This document shows positions 8,016 through 20,099 of a stretch of 64,000 bases of DNA, one piece after another (position 1 is the first letter of the stretch; every line of letters starts with the position of its first letter). The notes under the pieces were generated by a model. That model worked only from the letters and a program-made list of their open reading frames with translations. It had not been told where the DNA came from and made no database searches. The translations under genes and the position numbers were made by a program. This stretch comes from an uncultured Faecalibacterium sp. (GTDB taxonomy: Bacteria > Bacillota > Clostridia > Oscillospirales > Ruminococcaceae): contig CAKSVD010000012.1 of assembly GCA_934503275.1 (NCBI GenBank), positions 1-64,000 of the forward strand, written 5' to 3'.

Positions 8016-11000
8016 ATGGACGCACAGGAGATCCGCGCATTGCTGGGCAAAAGCATCTTTGAGCGGGCACAGAAGTACCGCAAGCGCATCCTGCAAAGCA
8101 GCTGCACCACCAACGAGGACGGGGTGCGGCACCTGACAGCACTGGTGCAGGGCAGCGGGCCGGACTGCTATTATACGCAGGTCTGGCTGCGGGAAAACGG
8201 CAGCTTTGTCAGCGCCTCCTGCGACTGCCCCTATAATCAGAACGGCGATGGCACCTACTGCAAGCATATCGGCGCGCTGCTGCTGCAGGACGCGGAAAAG
8301 AATCCGCCTGCCCCGGAAAAAAAGCCGGAGAGCATCCCCGGTGTGCAGCGGGGCGTGGCAGGCTTGAGCACCGAACCCCGCAAGGACAGCTACAGCGCCG
8401 GGCTGGATATGCTGTTTGGCCGCAAGTGGCGGGGCGAGGAGCCGAAGACCGACTATGATGCCCAGCTGCTGCTGAAGCGCTACCAGCGGGAGGATGCGCA
8501 GCCTCTGCCCCAGAACGCTGCCCAGCGCACCGGCTTTGCTTTGCTGGAGCCGGAACTTACGGTGCACAACGACCGTGTCTGGCTGCGGCTGCGGGTCTCG
8601 GACGGCATCGGCGGGCGGCAGTATCTGATAAAAAGCATCCCGCATTTTCTGGATGCGATCGAGCAGGGCGAAAGCGTCAGCTACGGGAAGTCGCTGGCTT
8701 TTGTGCACCGGTGGGACGCCTTTGCCCCGGACGCGCAGCCGCTGCTGCGGCTGCTGCGCCGTCAGGTGAGCGCCCGGCAGGCGTTTGAAGCCGAGGGCAC
8801 GGTGCGCTCCGGCTGGGACAAGGGCCCGGCGGGCGGTCTGCCGCTGACCGGCGAGGGGCTGGATGCCCTTGTGGAGCTTTACGCCGCCGAGGGCGTTGTG
8901 GGCGGCTATACCCTTAAAGAGGGTCTGCCGGTCATCAGCTTAAAGGTGGAGCGCCGCAAGGGCGGCGTGCAGCTAAGCTGTACCCCGGTGCTCAGCGGGG
9001 TGCAGGGGCTGGACTATGCCTATCTGCTGGGCGAAAGCACCCTCTGGAGGATGCAGCGGGAGGAATGCCGCCGGGTGCTGCCGGTGCTGGATACCTTTGG
9101 CGGGCGCAGTTTGTTCTTTACCAGCGCGGACGCCGCCGCTTTTTGCAGCTATGTGCTGCCGGAACTGGGCAACCGGGTCAACATCGTGGACCCCGACCGG
9201 CTGCTGCTGAACCAGATCCCGCTGGAACCGGTGGTGCAGTTTTATCTGGACGCCGACCGGGGGCTTACCGTCACGGCCTACCCGGTCTTTCTCTACGGCG
9301 AGGACAGGGTGGCCCCCGGCGAGCCGGTGCCGCCGGATCTTTTGCGGGACGCCCGCACCGAGAACCGGGCAAAGCGGCTGCTGGAAACTTATCTGGAACC
9401 CGAGCCCGGCAAGCCCGGGCATTACAGCATTTCCGGGGAGGAAGCGCTTTTCCAGTTGCTGGAGGAGGGCATCCCCGCCCTGCTGGCCATGGGCGAGGTG
9501 TACCAGACCGATGCCTTCCGCAACCTGCAGGCCGCCCCGCCCAAGATCTCGGTAGGGGTATCGGTGCACGGCAGCGTGCTGGACTTGGAAGTGGACACCG
9601 GCGCCTTCCCGGTGGAGGAACTGCGGGAACTGCTGCAGTCCCTGCACCAGAAAAAACGCTATCACCGCCTGCGGGACGGCAGTCTGCTGCGGCTGGATGA
9701 CAGTCTGGAAGGGCTGGACGAACTGAACGACACGTTGGAACTTTCCGGCGCAAAGCTGAAGGACGGCCACGCCGCTCTGCCGCTCTACCGCGCCCCCACG
9801 CTGGACTGGGCGCTTTCGGGGCAGAACGGTCTGCGGTTCGACCGGGACGACGCCTTCCGGCGCATCAGCCGCAGCTTCCACGCCGTGCGGGACAGCGAGT
9901 ATACCCCGCCGCTCTCCCTGCAAAAGACCCTGCGCAAATACCAGCGGGACGGCTACCGCTGGCTGCGCACACTGGACGGCTACGGCATGGGCGGTATTCT
10001 GGCCGATGATATGGGTCTGGGAAAGACCGTGCAGGTGCTCAGCTACCTGCTGGCCATGAAGGAAGCCGGGCAGCACCTGCCCAGCCTCATCGTCTGCCCG
10101 GCATCGCTGGTGCTGAACTGGCAGGAGGAATGCCAGAAGTTCACCCCGCAGCTGCAAAGCGTTGCCATGGACGGCGATGCCGCCCACCGCGCCGCGCTGG
10201 TCGATGGGTGGGCGCAGGCAGATATCGTCATCACCAGCTACGATTTGCTGCGCCGGGACGAGAAACTGTATGCCGGGCAAGGCTTTTACGCCTGCATTCT
10301 GGACGAAGCGCAGGCTATCAAGAACCACACCACCCAGAAATACAAGGCCGTGTGCCGGGTGAACAGCCGGGTGCGCTTTGCGCTGACCGGCACCCCGGTG
10401 GAGAACCGCTTGGGCGAACTGTGGAGCATCTTCTCCTTTTTGATGCCGGGGTATCTGCCCCCGTACAAAACCTTCTGCGCCCGGTTCGAAAAGCCCATCG
10501 TGCAGGACGAGGATGCCAACGCCGTGCGGCGGCTGAACCAGTTCACCGGGCCCTTCATCCTGCGGCGCATGAAGTCCGAGGTGCTGCGGGAACTGCCGCC
10601 CAAAACGGAGAATGTGCGCCGCGTTGAGTTGGAGACCGAGCAGCGCAAGCTGTATCTGGCGGCGGTGGTGGACGCCCGGGAAAAGCTGCGGGCGGCAAAG
10701 CCGGAGGACAAGATGACCGTGTTTGCCGTGCTGATGCGGCTGCGGGAGATCTGCTGCGACCCGCGCCTTGTGGCAGACAACTGGACCGGCAGCAGCGCCA
10801 AGCTGGAAGCCTGTCTGGAACTTGTCACCGAGGCGGTGGCGGGCGGGCACCGCATTCTGCTGTTCAGCCAGTTCACCTCCATGCTGGAGCTGCTGGCAAA
10901 GCGGCTGGACGAGGCCGGGGTGAGCCACTTCACCCTACAAGGCTCTACCCCGAAGCCGGTGCGTGCCGAGCAGGTGCGCCGGTTCAATCAGGGCGAGGCA

Positions 11001-11312
11001 GACGTCTTTCTGATCTCGCTGCGGGCGGGCGGCACGGGCCTCAACCTGACCGCCGCCGATATCGTCATCCACTACGACCCGTGGTGGAACCTTGCCGCGC
11101 AGAATCAGGCCACCGACCGCGCCTACCGCATCGGTCAGCGCAACCCGGTGCAGGTGTACCGGCTGATCGCGCAGGACACCATTGAGGAAAAGATCGTGGA
11201 GTTGCAACAGGCCAAGCAGTCGCTGGCAGACACCGTTACCGGCGGGGCAGACGGCGCGATTTTGTCCATGAACCCTGAACAGCTGCTGCAGCTGCTGGGA
11301 GAAGAAGCATAA
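8016..11312 (+). CDS. SWIM zinc-finger SNF2-family DNA-dependent ATPase
   Basis: A bacterial Swi2/Snf2 protein, probably an ATP-driven double-stranded DNA translocase; its cellular role is not known. The start at 8016 follows GGGGAGGGAG and excludes the upstream repeat C. Of 1098 residues, the SWIM finger CxC...CxH has C69, C71, C82 and H84. A long middle region corresponds to the bacterial SNF2-associated domain. The helicase core begins near 640, with motif I DDMGLGKT near 664-671, motif II DEAQ near 763, and the C-terminal helicase domain ending with GTGLNL and AYRIGQ motifs. The protein appears intact. The dipeptidase gene follows after 15 bases. Confidence 0.92.
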   Translation: MDAQEIRALLGKSIFERAQKYRKRILQSSCTTNEDGVRHLTALVQGSGPDCYYTQVWLRENGSFVSASCDCPYNQNGDGTYCKHIGALLLQDAEKNPPAPEKKPESIPGVQRGVAGLSTEPRKDSYSAGLDMLFGRKWRGEEPKTDYDAQLLLKRYQREDAQPLPQNAAQRTGFALLEPELTVHNDRVWLRLRVSDGIGGRQYLIKSIPHFLDAIEQGESVSYGKSLAFVHRWDAFAPDAQPLLRLLRRQVSARQAFEAEGTVRSGWDKGPAGGLPLTGEGLDALVELYAAEGVVGGYTLKEGLPVISLKVERRKGGVQLSCTPVLSGVQGLDYAYLLGESTLWRMQREECRRVLPVLDTFGGRSLFFTSADAAAFCSYVLPELGNRVNIVDPDRLLLNQIPLEPVVQFYLDADRGLTVTAYPVFLYGEDRVAPGEPVPPDLLRDARTENRAKRLLETYLEPEPGKPGHYSISGEEALFQLLEEGIPALLAMGEVYQTDAFRNLQAAPPKISVGVSVHGSVLDLEVDTGAFPVEELRELLQSLHQKKRYHRLRDGSLLRLDDSLEGLDELNDTLELSGAKLKDGHAALPLYRAPTLDWALSGQNGLRFDRDDAFRRISRSFHAVRDSEYTPPLSLQKTLRKYQRDGYRWLRTLDGYGMGGILADDMGLGKTVQVLSYLLAMKEAGQHLPSLIVCPASLVLNWQEECQKFTPQLQSVAMDGDAAHRAALVDGWAQADIVITSYDLLRRDEKLYAGQGFYACILDEAQAIKNHTTQKYKAVCRVNSRVRFALTGTPVENRLGELWSIFSFLMPGYLPPYKTFCARFEKPIVQDEDANAVRRLNQFTGPFILRRMKSEVLRELPPKTENVRRVELETEQRKLYLAAVVDAREKLRAAKPEDKMTVFAVLMRLREICCDPRLVADNWTGSSAKLEACLELVTEAVAGGHRILLFSQFTSMLELLAKRLDEAGVSHFTLQGSTPKPVRAEQVRRFNQGEADVFLISLRAGGTGLNLTAADIVIHYDPWWNLAAQNQATDRAYRIGQRNPVQVYRLIAQDTIEEKIVELQQAKQSLADTVTGGADGAILSMNPEQLLQLLGEEA

Positions 11313-11327
11313 AGGAGTGTATCCATC

Positions 11328-12317
11328 ATGAAGGTTTGGGATCTGCATTGCGATACCCTGTACGAACTGCGCCGCGCCGAAAAGGCGGGCGCACCCAAAA
11401 GCTTTTTGCACAACGACCTGCATATCGACCTTGAAAAACTGCAGCAGGGGGATTACCTGCTGCAATGCTTTGCGGCCTATGTGGATCTGGCCGACCCCGC
11501 ACCCGGGGCCGACCCGCTGGTGAGCGTGCTGGAGGAGATCGACATCTTCAAGCGGCTCATGGCGGCTTACCCGGAAAAGATCGCTCCGGTGTACACCGCC
11601 GCCGACCTTGAGCGCAACCGCGCCGAGGGCAAACTCAGCGCCATGCTGACGGTGGAAGAAGGCGGCTGCTGCAAGGGCAGTCTGGGCGTGCTGCGGCGGC
11701 TGCAGGAACTGGGCGTGCGCATGATGACCCTGACATGGAACTATCCCAATGAGTTGGCAGCGCCCAACGCAAACCCCGGCGGGCCGCTGGTGGCCAACAC
11801 CGAGACCGGCCTGACCGAGCGGGGCTTTGCCTTTTTGGAGGAGATGGAAAAGCTGCACATCACCGTAGACGTGAGCCACCTTTCCGATAAGGGCTTCTGG
11901 GACATTGCAAACCACAGCACCCGTCCCTTTGCGGCAAGTCATTCCAACTGCCGTGCCCTGTCGCCCCACAACCGCAACCTGACCGATGAGATGATCCGCG
12001 CACTGGCAGAAAAGGGCGGCATTGCGGGGCTGAACTACTGCGCCTCCTTTGTGGATGCAGACTCGGCACACCCAAAGCTTTGCCGCAGCACGGTGGAGCA
12101 GCTGGCAAAGCACGCGGCACACTTCAAGCAGGTGGGCGGCATTGAGGTCATCAGCCTTGGCAGCGATTTTGACGGCATCGGCGGCCAGCACGAACTGGAA
12201 ACAGCGGCAGATATGCCGCTGCTGGCCGAGGCGCTGCGCCGCGAGGGCTTTACCGAGGACGAGGTGGAGGCCATCTACTGGCGCAACGCCTACCGCTTCT
12301 TTAAAAACAATTTGTAA
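11328..12317 (+). CDS. Dipeptidase, peptidase family M19
   Basis: Zinc-dependent dipeptidase of the renal/membrane dipeptidase family, hydrolysing dipeptides including some with D-residues. H7 and D9 (DLHCDT) form the first metal pair. The bridging glutamate is in VEEGG near residue 108, and the SHSNCRALSPHNRNLTD segment supplies later ligands. The 329-residue length is normal. There is no signal peptide, so it is probably cytoplasmic. It follows the SNF2 gene with 15 bases and its own AAAGGAG site, and so may be co-transcribed. Confidence 0.9.
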   Translation: MKVWDLHCDTLYELRRAEKAGAPKSFLHNDLHIDLEKLQQGDYLLQCFAAYVDLADPAPGADPLVSVLEEIDIFKRLMAAYPEKIAPVYTAADLERNRAEGKLSAMLTVEEGGCCKGSLGVLRRLQELGVRMMTLTWNYPNELAAPNANPGGPLVANTETGLTERGFAFLEEMEKLHITVDVSHLSDKGFWDIANHSTRPFAASHSNCRALSPHNRNLTDEMIRALAEKGGIAGLNYCASFVDADSAHPKLCRSTVEQLAKHAAHFKQVGGIEVISLGSDFDGIGGQHELETAADMPLLAEALRREGFTEDEVEAIYWRNAYRFFKNNL

Positions 12318-12401
12318 TAATAACCCAAAAAATTGCAAAATATGCCCGGAGATGCCCTGCTGTGTGCGGGTATCCCGGGCTGTGTATTGCCCTGTGAAGC
12401 A

Positions 12402-12635
12402 TGGAAATCATTTTTCCGAATAAAGGCTTCCCCCGGAAGGGACAGATTCTCCCCGCGCCGGGGAGAAATGTCACCGTAGGTGACAAAGAGGGGAACGGCT
12501 GTCACCGCAGGTGACTGATGAGGGCGCAGAATTACAGCGTTTCGCTTGAATACCCCTCATCCGGCGCTATGCGCCACCTTCCCCCCAAGGGGTGAAGGCT
12601 TTTGCTCCGGGTCAAGTTGTAAAAATTGATTTCTG
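12402..12635. mobile_element. MITE-like element, copy 1 (234 bp)
   Basis: Terminal inverted repeats GGAAATCA (from 12403) and TTGATTTCTG (12626-12635) enclose a non-coding, highly structured interior. The interior has two GTCACC-G(C/T)A-GGTGAC hairpins (12470 and 12501), a GGCGC-TAT-GCGCC hairpin, and the CTTCCCCC/GGGGTGAAGG stem. The same ends and interior recur at 59450-59643. It occupies most of the 406-bp gap between the dipeptidase and TauE genes. No transposase is encoded, so any mobility would need help in trans. Confidence 0.7.
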
Positions 12636-12723
12636 TGCCTGCGAGGGGAGGTTTTATATGGTCTGAGGCGCGCGTCCCCGGAAAAAGAACAAACGACTTG
12701 GAAAGATAAGAGGAATTATAACA

Positions 12724-13497
12724 ATGGGTATCACGATCTCGCCGTGGATGATGGCGTTTCTCATTCTGATGACCGGCTTTGCGGGCTTTGTGGATTCGGC
12801 AGCCGGCGGCGGCGGGCTGATCAGTCTGCCGGCCTATCTGTTCGCCGGGCTGCCGCCCCACTACACCTATGCCACCAACAAGTTCAGCGCCGCCTGCGGC
12901 ACCACCTTTGCCACGGCAAGCTTTTTCAAAAGCGGCGCTATGAACGTGAAGGTGGGCGTTCTTGCAGCTATTGGCAGCTTTGCAGGCAGCGCACTGGGGG
13001 CACACATCGTGCTGCTGCTCAGCGATGAGGTGCTGCGCACCATGATGTTCATTATCCTGCCGGTGGCAGCGGTCATCATTCTGTGGCAGCGCAACCTGCC
13101 GGACGAGAACCGGGACAACGGCACACTGGACCTGAAAAAGACCCTGCTGGCGCTGGCCATCGGCTTTGGCATCGGCCTGTACGATGGCGTTATGGGCCCG
13201 GGCACCGGCACCTTTGCCATCATTGCCTTTACCACCCTGATGGGCTTTGACCTGCGCACTGCCAACGGCAACGGCAAGGTGCTCAATCTGGCCAGCAACT
13301 ACGCCAGCCTGTTCACCTACCTGATGAACGGTCTGGTGGTGTTCCACATCGGCATCCCCTGCGCCATCAGCAATATTCTGGGCAACCTGCTTGGCTCGCA
13401 TTTTGCCCTGAAAAGGGGCGCCCGCTTCATCCGCCCCATGATGCTGGTGGTGCTGGTGCTGCTGCTGGGCAAGCTGATCTCGGACGCGGTGCTGTAA
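12724..13497 (+). CDS. TauE/SafE family sulfite or organic-anion exporter-like protein
   Basis: Polytopic membrane protein of the TauE/SafE (DUF81) family, thought to move sulfur-containing or small organic anions. It has 257 residues, about eight hydrophobic helices, and two related glycine-rich motifs: GFAGFVDSAAGGGGLISLPAY near 18-38 and GLYDGVMGPGTGTF near 151-164. The ribosome site is weak (AAGAGGAA). It stands alone, between a MITE-like element and a terminator shared with the opposing degV gene. The substrate is unknown. Confidence 0.85.
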   Translation: MGITISPWMMAFLILMTGFAGFVDSAAGGGGLISLPAYLFAGLPPHYTYATNKFSAACGTTFATASFFKSGAMNVKVGVLAAIGSFAGSALGAHIVLLLSDEVLRTMMFIILPVAAVIILWQRNLPDENRDNGTLDLKKTLLALAIGFGIGLYDGVMGPGTGTFAIIAFTTLMGFDLRTANGNGKVLNLASNYASLFTYLMNGLVVFHIGIPCAISNILGNLLGSHFALKRGARFIRPMMLVVLVLLLGKLISDAVL

Positions 13498-13523
13498 GGG
13501 CAAGGCGGGACATTTTCACGGGT

Positions 13524-13567
13524 ACAAAAAACAAGTCGGGCAGCCCGCAGGCTGTCCGACTTGTTTT
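13524..13567. terminator. Bidirectional terminator between tauE-like gene and degV
   Basis: A 16-base stem (13530-13545 with 13550-13565, one G-T mismatch) has T-rich tails on both strands. It serves two convergent genes. Confidence 0.88.
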
Positions 13568-13581
13568 AGCTTTCATAGGTT

Positions 13582-14439
13582 TTATTCCAGCACCAGTTCT
13601 TTATCAAAGAACGCGATGCCGAAGGCGCCGGGGCCGGTGTGGGTGCCGATGACGCAGCCGATCTGGCGCACCAGCGGTGCGTCCAGATGCAGATTGTCCT
13701 GCAGGTAGGTCAGCAGCGGCTGCAGTTCCCGAGGGTTGACGGTGTAGCCCAGCAGCGGGGTGTAGTCCGGGTGGATGCCGCCCATCTCGTCGATCTTCTT
13801 GAACAGCGCCACATACACGCCGGGCAGACCGCGTGCCTTACCGGCCAGCGCTACCTTGCCCTCCATGACGGCGAGGATGGGCTTGATGCCCAGCACGCCG
13901 CCCGCCACAGCCACGGCAGCGGACAGACGCCCACCCTTGCGCAGATACTTCAGATCGTCCACAGCGGCCACCAGATGCAGGTGCTGCTTGGCTTTTTCCA
14001 GATCGGCGGCGATCTGGGCAATCGATTTGCCGGCGTCTCGCAGCTGCACAGCCAGCCGCACCAGCAGGGACTGCCCCAGACAGACATTTTCAGTGTTCAC
14101 GAACACCACATTGTCCACGTTGGCAAGGTCGGCAGCAATTTTTGCGCACTGACCGGTGCCGGACAGCGCATCGGACAAAAAGATGCCCAGCACTTCATCC
14201 CCGGCGGCAGCGGCGTCCAGATACAGCCGCTCGAACTGCTCCGGGCTGGGCTGGCTGGTGGTGGGCAGCTTGCGGCAGGCTGCCAGATGGGCATAGTATT
14301 CGCTGGGGGTCATGTCGATGCCGTCCCGCAGGACGGTGCCGTCCTCCAGCGTCACGTTCAGGGGGATCACGGTCACGCCCAGCTGCTGCGCCTCGGCGGG
14401 CAGGATGTCGCACGCGGAATCGGTGAGGATACGGATCAT
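13582..14439 (-). CDS. DegV family fatty-acid-binding protein
   Basis: Cytoplasmic fatty-acid-binding protein of the DegV/FakB type, which presents bound fatty acids to a FakA-type kinase. The N-terminus (ILTDSACDI) and the PTTSQPSPEQF segment near residues 59-69 are the family hallmarks that surround the lipid carboxylate. The length of 285 residues is normal. No fakA gene is in the window. A second member of the family lies at 50290. A perfect promoter and a 23-bp palindrome precede it. Confidence 0.9.
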   Translation of the reverse strand: MIRILTDSACDILPAEAQQLGVTVIPLNVTLEDGTVLRDGIDMTPSEYYAHLAACRKLPTTSQPSPEQFERLYLDAAAAGDEVLGIFLSDALSGTGQCAKIAADLANVDNVVFVNTENVCLGQSLLVRLAVQLRDAGKSIAQIAADLEKAKQHLHLVAAVDDLKYLRKGGRLSAAVAVAGGVLGIKPILAVMEGKVALAGKARGLPGVYVALFKKIDEMGGIHPDYTPLLGYTVNPRELQPLLTYLQDNLHLDAPLVRQIGCVIGTHTGPGAFGIAFFDKELVLE

Positions 14440-14477
14440 AATAATACCTCCGGTCTACCGGTAAAATACAGTATACG

Positions 14478-14500
14478 CAACCTTTTCGTCAAAAAGGTTG
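14478..14500. promoter_or_regulatory. 23-bp palindrome between promoter and degV
   Basis: CAACCTTTT-CGTCA-AAAAGGTTG has perfect 9-base arms just downstream of the minus-strand -10 box, about where a repressor would block transcription. It could also form an mRNA hairpin. The regulator is unknown. Confidence 0.55.
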
Positions 14501-14506
14501 GAAATT

Positions 14507-14536
14507 ATTATACCACCATGTAGGGCGATGTGTCAA
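14507..14536 (-). promoter_or_regulatory. Promoter of degV
   Basis: On the minus strand, TTGACA (14531-14536) and TATAAT (14507-14512) are 18 bases apart. Both hexamers match the sigma-A consensus perfectly. Confidence 0.85.
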
Positions 14537-14639
14537 TGTTTTGCATAAATTTGCCGCGACAGAACGCTGAAACCTTGCGCACCCGGCGGCAGATATGGTA
14601 CTATAACCGGGAACGAACCATAGCAGGAGGAGACCGACC

Positions 14640-15029
14640 ATGCACAAGCTGAACCCCCGCACCGCCGCACTGCTTTCGGCCTTTGGCTGGGCGGTGGGAT
14701 ATCTGCTGGCGGGCAAGGCGCTGGCGGTGCTGCTGCCCATGCCGCCCGGCGGCGCGGCGCGTTTCTGCCGGGTCTGCCTGCTGGCTCCGCTGGCAGAGGA
14801 AGGGGTGTTCCGGGGCGCAGTGCAGCGCCGGGCGCAGCCGCTGGGCAGGGGACAGGCCATTCTTTTGCAGGCGGTGCTGTTTGCCTTGCAGCACGGCAGC
14901 GCCGTCGCCATGGCCTATGCGCTGGTGTGCGGGCTGGGGCTTGGGTGGCTTGCCGACCGCACCGGGCATCTCTGGCCGGGAATGCTGCTGCACAGCGCAA
15001 ACAACCTGCTGGCGCTGGCGATGGGATGA
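14640..15029 (+). CDS. Short CPBP-family intramembrane metalloprotease
   Basis: A compact CAAX/CPBP-type membrane protease core. The three motifs expected for the active site are present in 129 residues: E53-E54 followed by R58 (EEGVFR), H85 in FALQHG, and H118 with N122 in HSANN. Most family members exceed 200 residues, so this one holds little more than the catalytic helices. The start follows AGGAGGAG. tadA follows after 13 bases. Family members act in bacteriocin self-protection or protein processing, but nothing nearby indicates a substrate. Confidence 0.8.
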   Translation: MHKLNPRTAALLSAFGWAVGYLLAGKALAVLLPMPPGGAARFCRVCLLAPLAEEGVFRGAVQRRAQPLGRGQAILLQAVLFALQHGSAVAMAYALVCGLGLGWLADRTGHLWPGMLLHSANNLLALAMG

Positions 15030-15042
15030 GAGGATGGAATAC

Positions 15043-15543
15043 ATGACCGATTTTGAACTGATGGGTCTTGCGCTGGAGGAGGCGGGCAAAGCCGCCGCTC
15101 TGGGCGAAGTACCGGTGGGCGCGGTGGTAGCGCGGCACGGCGAGGTGGTAGCCATGGCGCACAACACCCGGGAGACCGAGAAAAACGCCTTGCACCACGC
15201 GGAACTGCTGGCCATTGATGCCGCCTGCAAGGCGCTGGGCGGCTGGCGGCTGTGGGAGTGCGAACTGTTCGTTACCTTAGAGCCCTGCCCCATGTGCGCG
15301 GGCGGCATCATCAACAGCCGCTTGCGCCGGGTGGTGTACGGCGCTGCCGACACCAAGGCCGGGTGCTGCGGCTCGGTGACCGACCTGTTCGCGCTGCCCT
15401 TCAACCACCATCCGGTGGTGGAAAAGGGGCTGCGGGAGGCCGAGGCACAGCAGCTTTTGCAGGCGTTTTTTGTTTCCCTGCGGGAAAAGCGGGCGGGCAG
15501 ACCCCGCTGGAAGCCCCCGGTACCCGAAAACAGGGGGAAATAA
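15043..15543 (+). CDS. tadA: tRNA adenosine(34) deaminase
   Basis: Zinc enzyme converting adenosine to inosine at the wobble position of tRNA-Arg(ACG). The deaminase motifs are H52-A53-E54 and P81-C82-x2-C85 (EPCPMC). The start at 15043 has GAGAGG 9 bases upstream; the in-frame ATG at 15034 directly abuts that site and is less likely. It has 166 residues, with a short basic, proline-rich tail. A strong terminator follows. Confidence 0.93.
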   Translation: MTDFELMGLALEEAGKAAALGEVPVGAVVARHGEVVAMAHNTRETEKNALHHAELLAIDAACKALGGWRLWECELFVTLEPCPMCAGGIINSRLRRVVYGAADTKAGCCGSVTDLFALPFNHHPVVEKGLREAEAQQLLQAFFVSLREKRAGRPRWKPPVPENRGK

Positions 15544-15552
15544 GGAAAAATA

Positions 15553-15593
15553 GTGGGAACTGCGTAAAAAATTGCAGTTCCCACTTTCTTTTT
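15553..15593 (+). terminator. Terminator after tadA
   Basis: GTGGGAACTGC (15553-15563) pairs with GCAGTTCCCAC (15574-15584), followed by TTTCTTTTT. Confidence 0.9.
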
Positions 15594-15783
15594 GGGCTGG
15601 ATTGTGGTATAGTATTCAATGGAATCTTGTCGAAACCCATCGCAACTGCAGGCAGGCACGCCAAAGCACCGGACCTTTGCCGGACACATGAACGGAACGC
15701 TGCACTGTCTGGGGATGGGCACAGGGTTTTTCCGGTTCGGGCACTGCGCCCGGCCGAGAATACCGAACAGGAGGGATACACTC

Positions 15784-16785
15784 TTGTACGAGGACGAGTT
15801 TGAACTGACCTTTCAGGTGCCGGAGGAAGAGAGCGCACCGGAGCCCCCTGCCGCACCGGCTGCAAAGCCGGCAGCGCCGGTGGAACCGGTCGTGGACGAG
15901 CCTACCCGCATCATGACGCTGGAAAAACCGGCAGCGCCTGTGGTGGACGAGCCCACCCGGGTGATCGCGCTGGAAAAGCCTGCAGAGCCGTCTGCGCCGG
16001 AGCCGCCCGCAGAGCCTGCGCCGGAGCCTGTAAAAGAACAGCCTGCCCCTGCCGCACCCGCGGCGGTGCGCCGGGTGCTGATCTCTGGCGGTGACCGGGG
16101 CATCGGTGCTGCCGCTGCCCGCGCCTTTGCGGCAGCAGGGTATCAGGTGGCGGTGCTCTACCACCAGAACGCCGCCGCAGCCGCTGCGCTGGAGCAGCAG
16201 CTGCCCGGGTGCATCGCCATCCAGTGCGATGTAGCCAGCCGCGCCAGCTGTGAACTGGCGTTCCACGCGGTGGAGCAGGCCATGGGCAGGGTGGATGTGC
16301 TGGTGTGCAACGCCGGCATCGCGCAGCAGAAGCTGTTTACCGACATCACCCCGGAGGAGTGGCAGCGGATGCTGGACGTGAACCTGAGCGGTGCGTTCCA
16401 CCTGTGCCAGCTGGTACTGCCCGGCATGATCCGCCGCAAGCAGGGCCGCATCCTGACCGTGAGCAGTATGTGGGGCCAGACCGGCGGCAGCTGCGAGGTG
16501 CACTATTCTGCCGCGAAAGCCGGGCTCATCGGCCTGACCAAGGCACTGGCGAAGGAAGAGGGCCCCAGCGGCATCACGGTGAACTGCGTAGCGCCGGGGG
16601 TCATCGAGACCGACATGATGGCGGCCTTTACCGCCGAGGACAAGGCGGCGCTGGCCGAGGAGACCCCTGTGGGGCGGCTGGGCACCCCGGAAGAAGTTGC
16701 AAAGCTGCTGGTCTTTCTGGCCGGCGAGGATGCCGGATACATCACCGGACAGGTGTTCGGGGTGAACGGCGGCCTTGTGATCTGA
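15784..16785 (+). CDS. Short-chain dehydrogenase/reductase with Pro-rich repeat extension
   Basis: Classical FabG-like NAD(P)-dependent oxidoreductase in its C-terminal part. The Rossmann loop is G102-G103-x2-G106-I-G108, NAG begins at N176, and the catalytic set is N200, S228, Y241 and K245 (YSAAK). The start is TTG at 15784, supported by AGGAGG at 15769-15774; upstream reading has no site. Residues 1-95 are not catalytic: an acidic start, then a 17-residue tandem repeat (36-52 and 53-69, both beginning VVDEPTR), then a Pro/Ala/Glu-rich linker. I do not know of a reductase with this extension. It lies 51 bases before rpoD. The substrate is unknown. Confidence 0.85.
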   Translation: MYEDEFELTFQVPEEESAPEPPAAPAAKPAAPVEPVVDEPTRIMTLEKPAAPVVDEPTRVIALEKPAEPSAPEPPAEPAPEPVKEQPAPAAPAAVRRVLISGGDRGIGAAAARAFAAAGYQVAVLYHQNAAAAAALEQQLPGCIAIQCDVASRASCELAFHAVEQAMGRVDVLVCNAGIAQQKLFTDITPEEWQRMLDVNLSGAFHLCQLVLPGMIRRKQGRILTVSSMWGQTGGSCEVHYSAAKAGLIGLTKALAKEEGPSGITVNCVAPGVIETDMMAAFTAEDKAALAEETPVGRLGTPEEVAKLLVFLAGEDAGYITGQVFGVNGGLVI

Positions 16786-16836
16786 TGCACAGGGCGATAT
16801 TACAGGAAATTCCCCGGAGCGGGAAGGAGAGAAAAA

Positions 16837-19987
<3,151 letters not shown>

Positions 19988-20021
19988 CGCAAAAAAGATT
20001 TTGACAGCATAACATTATAAT

Positions 20022-20069
20022 ACCCCCGGCAGACTGTCACCGCAATGGTGATAGCCTGCCGGGGGTTTT
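20022..20069 (+). terminator. Terminator after glpK
   Basis: ACCCCCGGCAG (20022-20032) pairs with CTGCCGGGGG (20056-20065), followed by TTTT. A nested GTCACC/GGTGAT pair lies in the loop. Confidence 0.85.
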
Positions 20070-20099
20070 CTGTACCGTTCACAGCAGTCGAAGTTGAAT

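Noticed and set aside
20022..20069. The glpK terminator as another copy of the triloop repeat
   Set aside because: It contains a GTCACC/GGTGAT pair like that family, but the loop and the flanking CTTCCCC blocks are missing.
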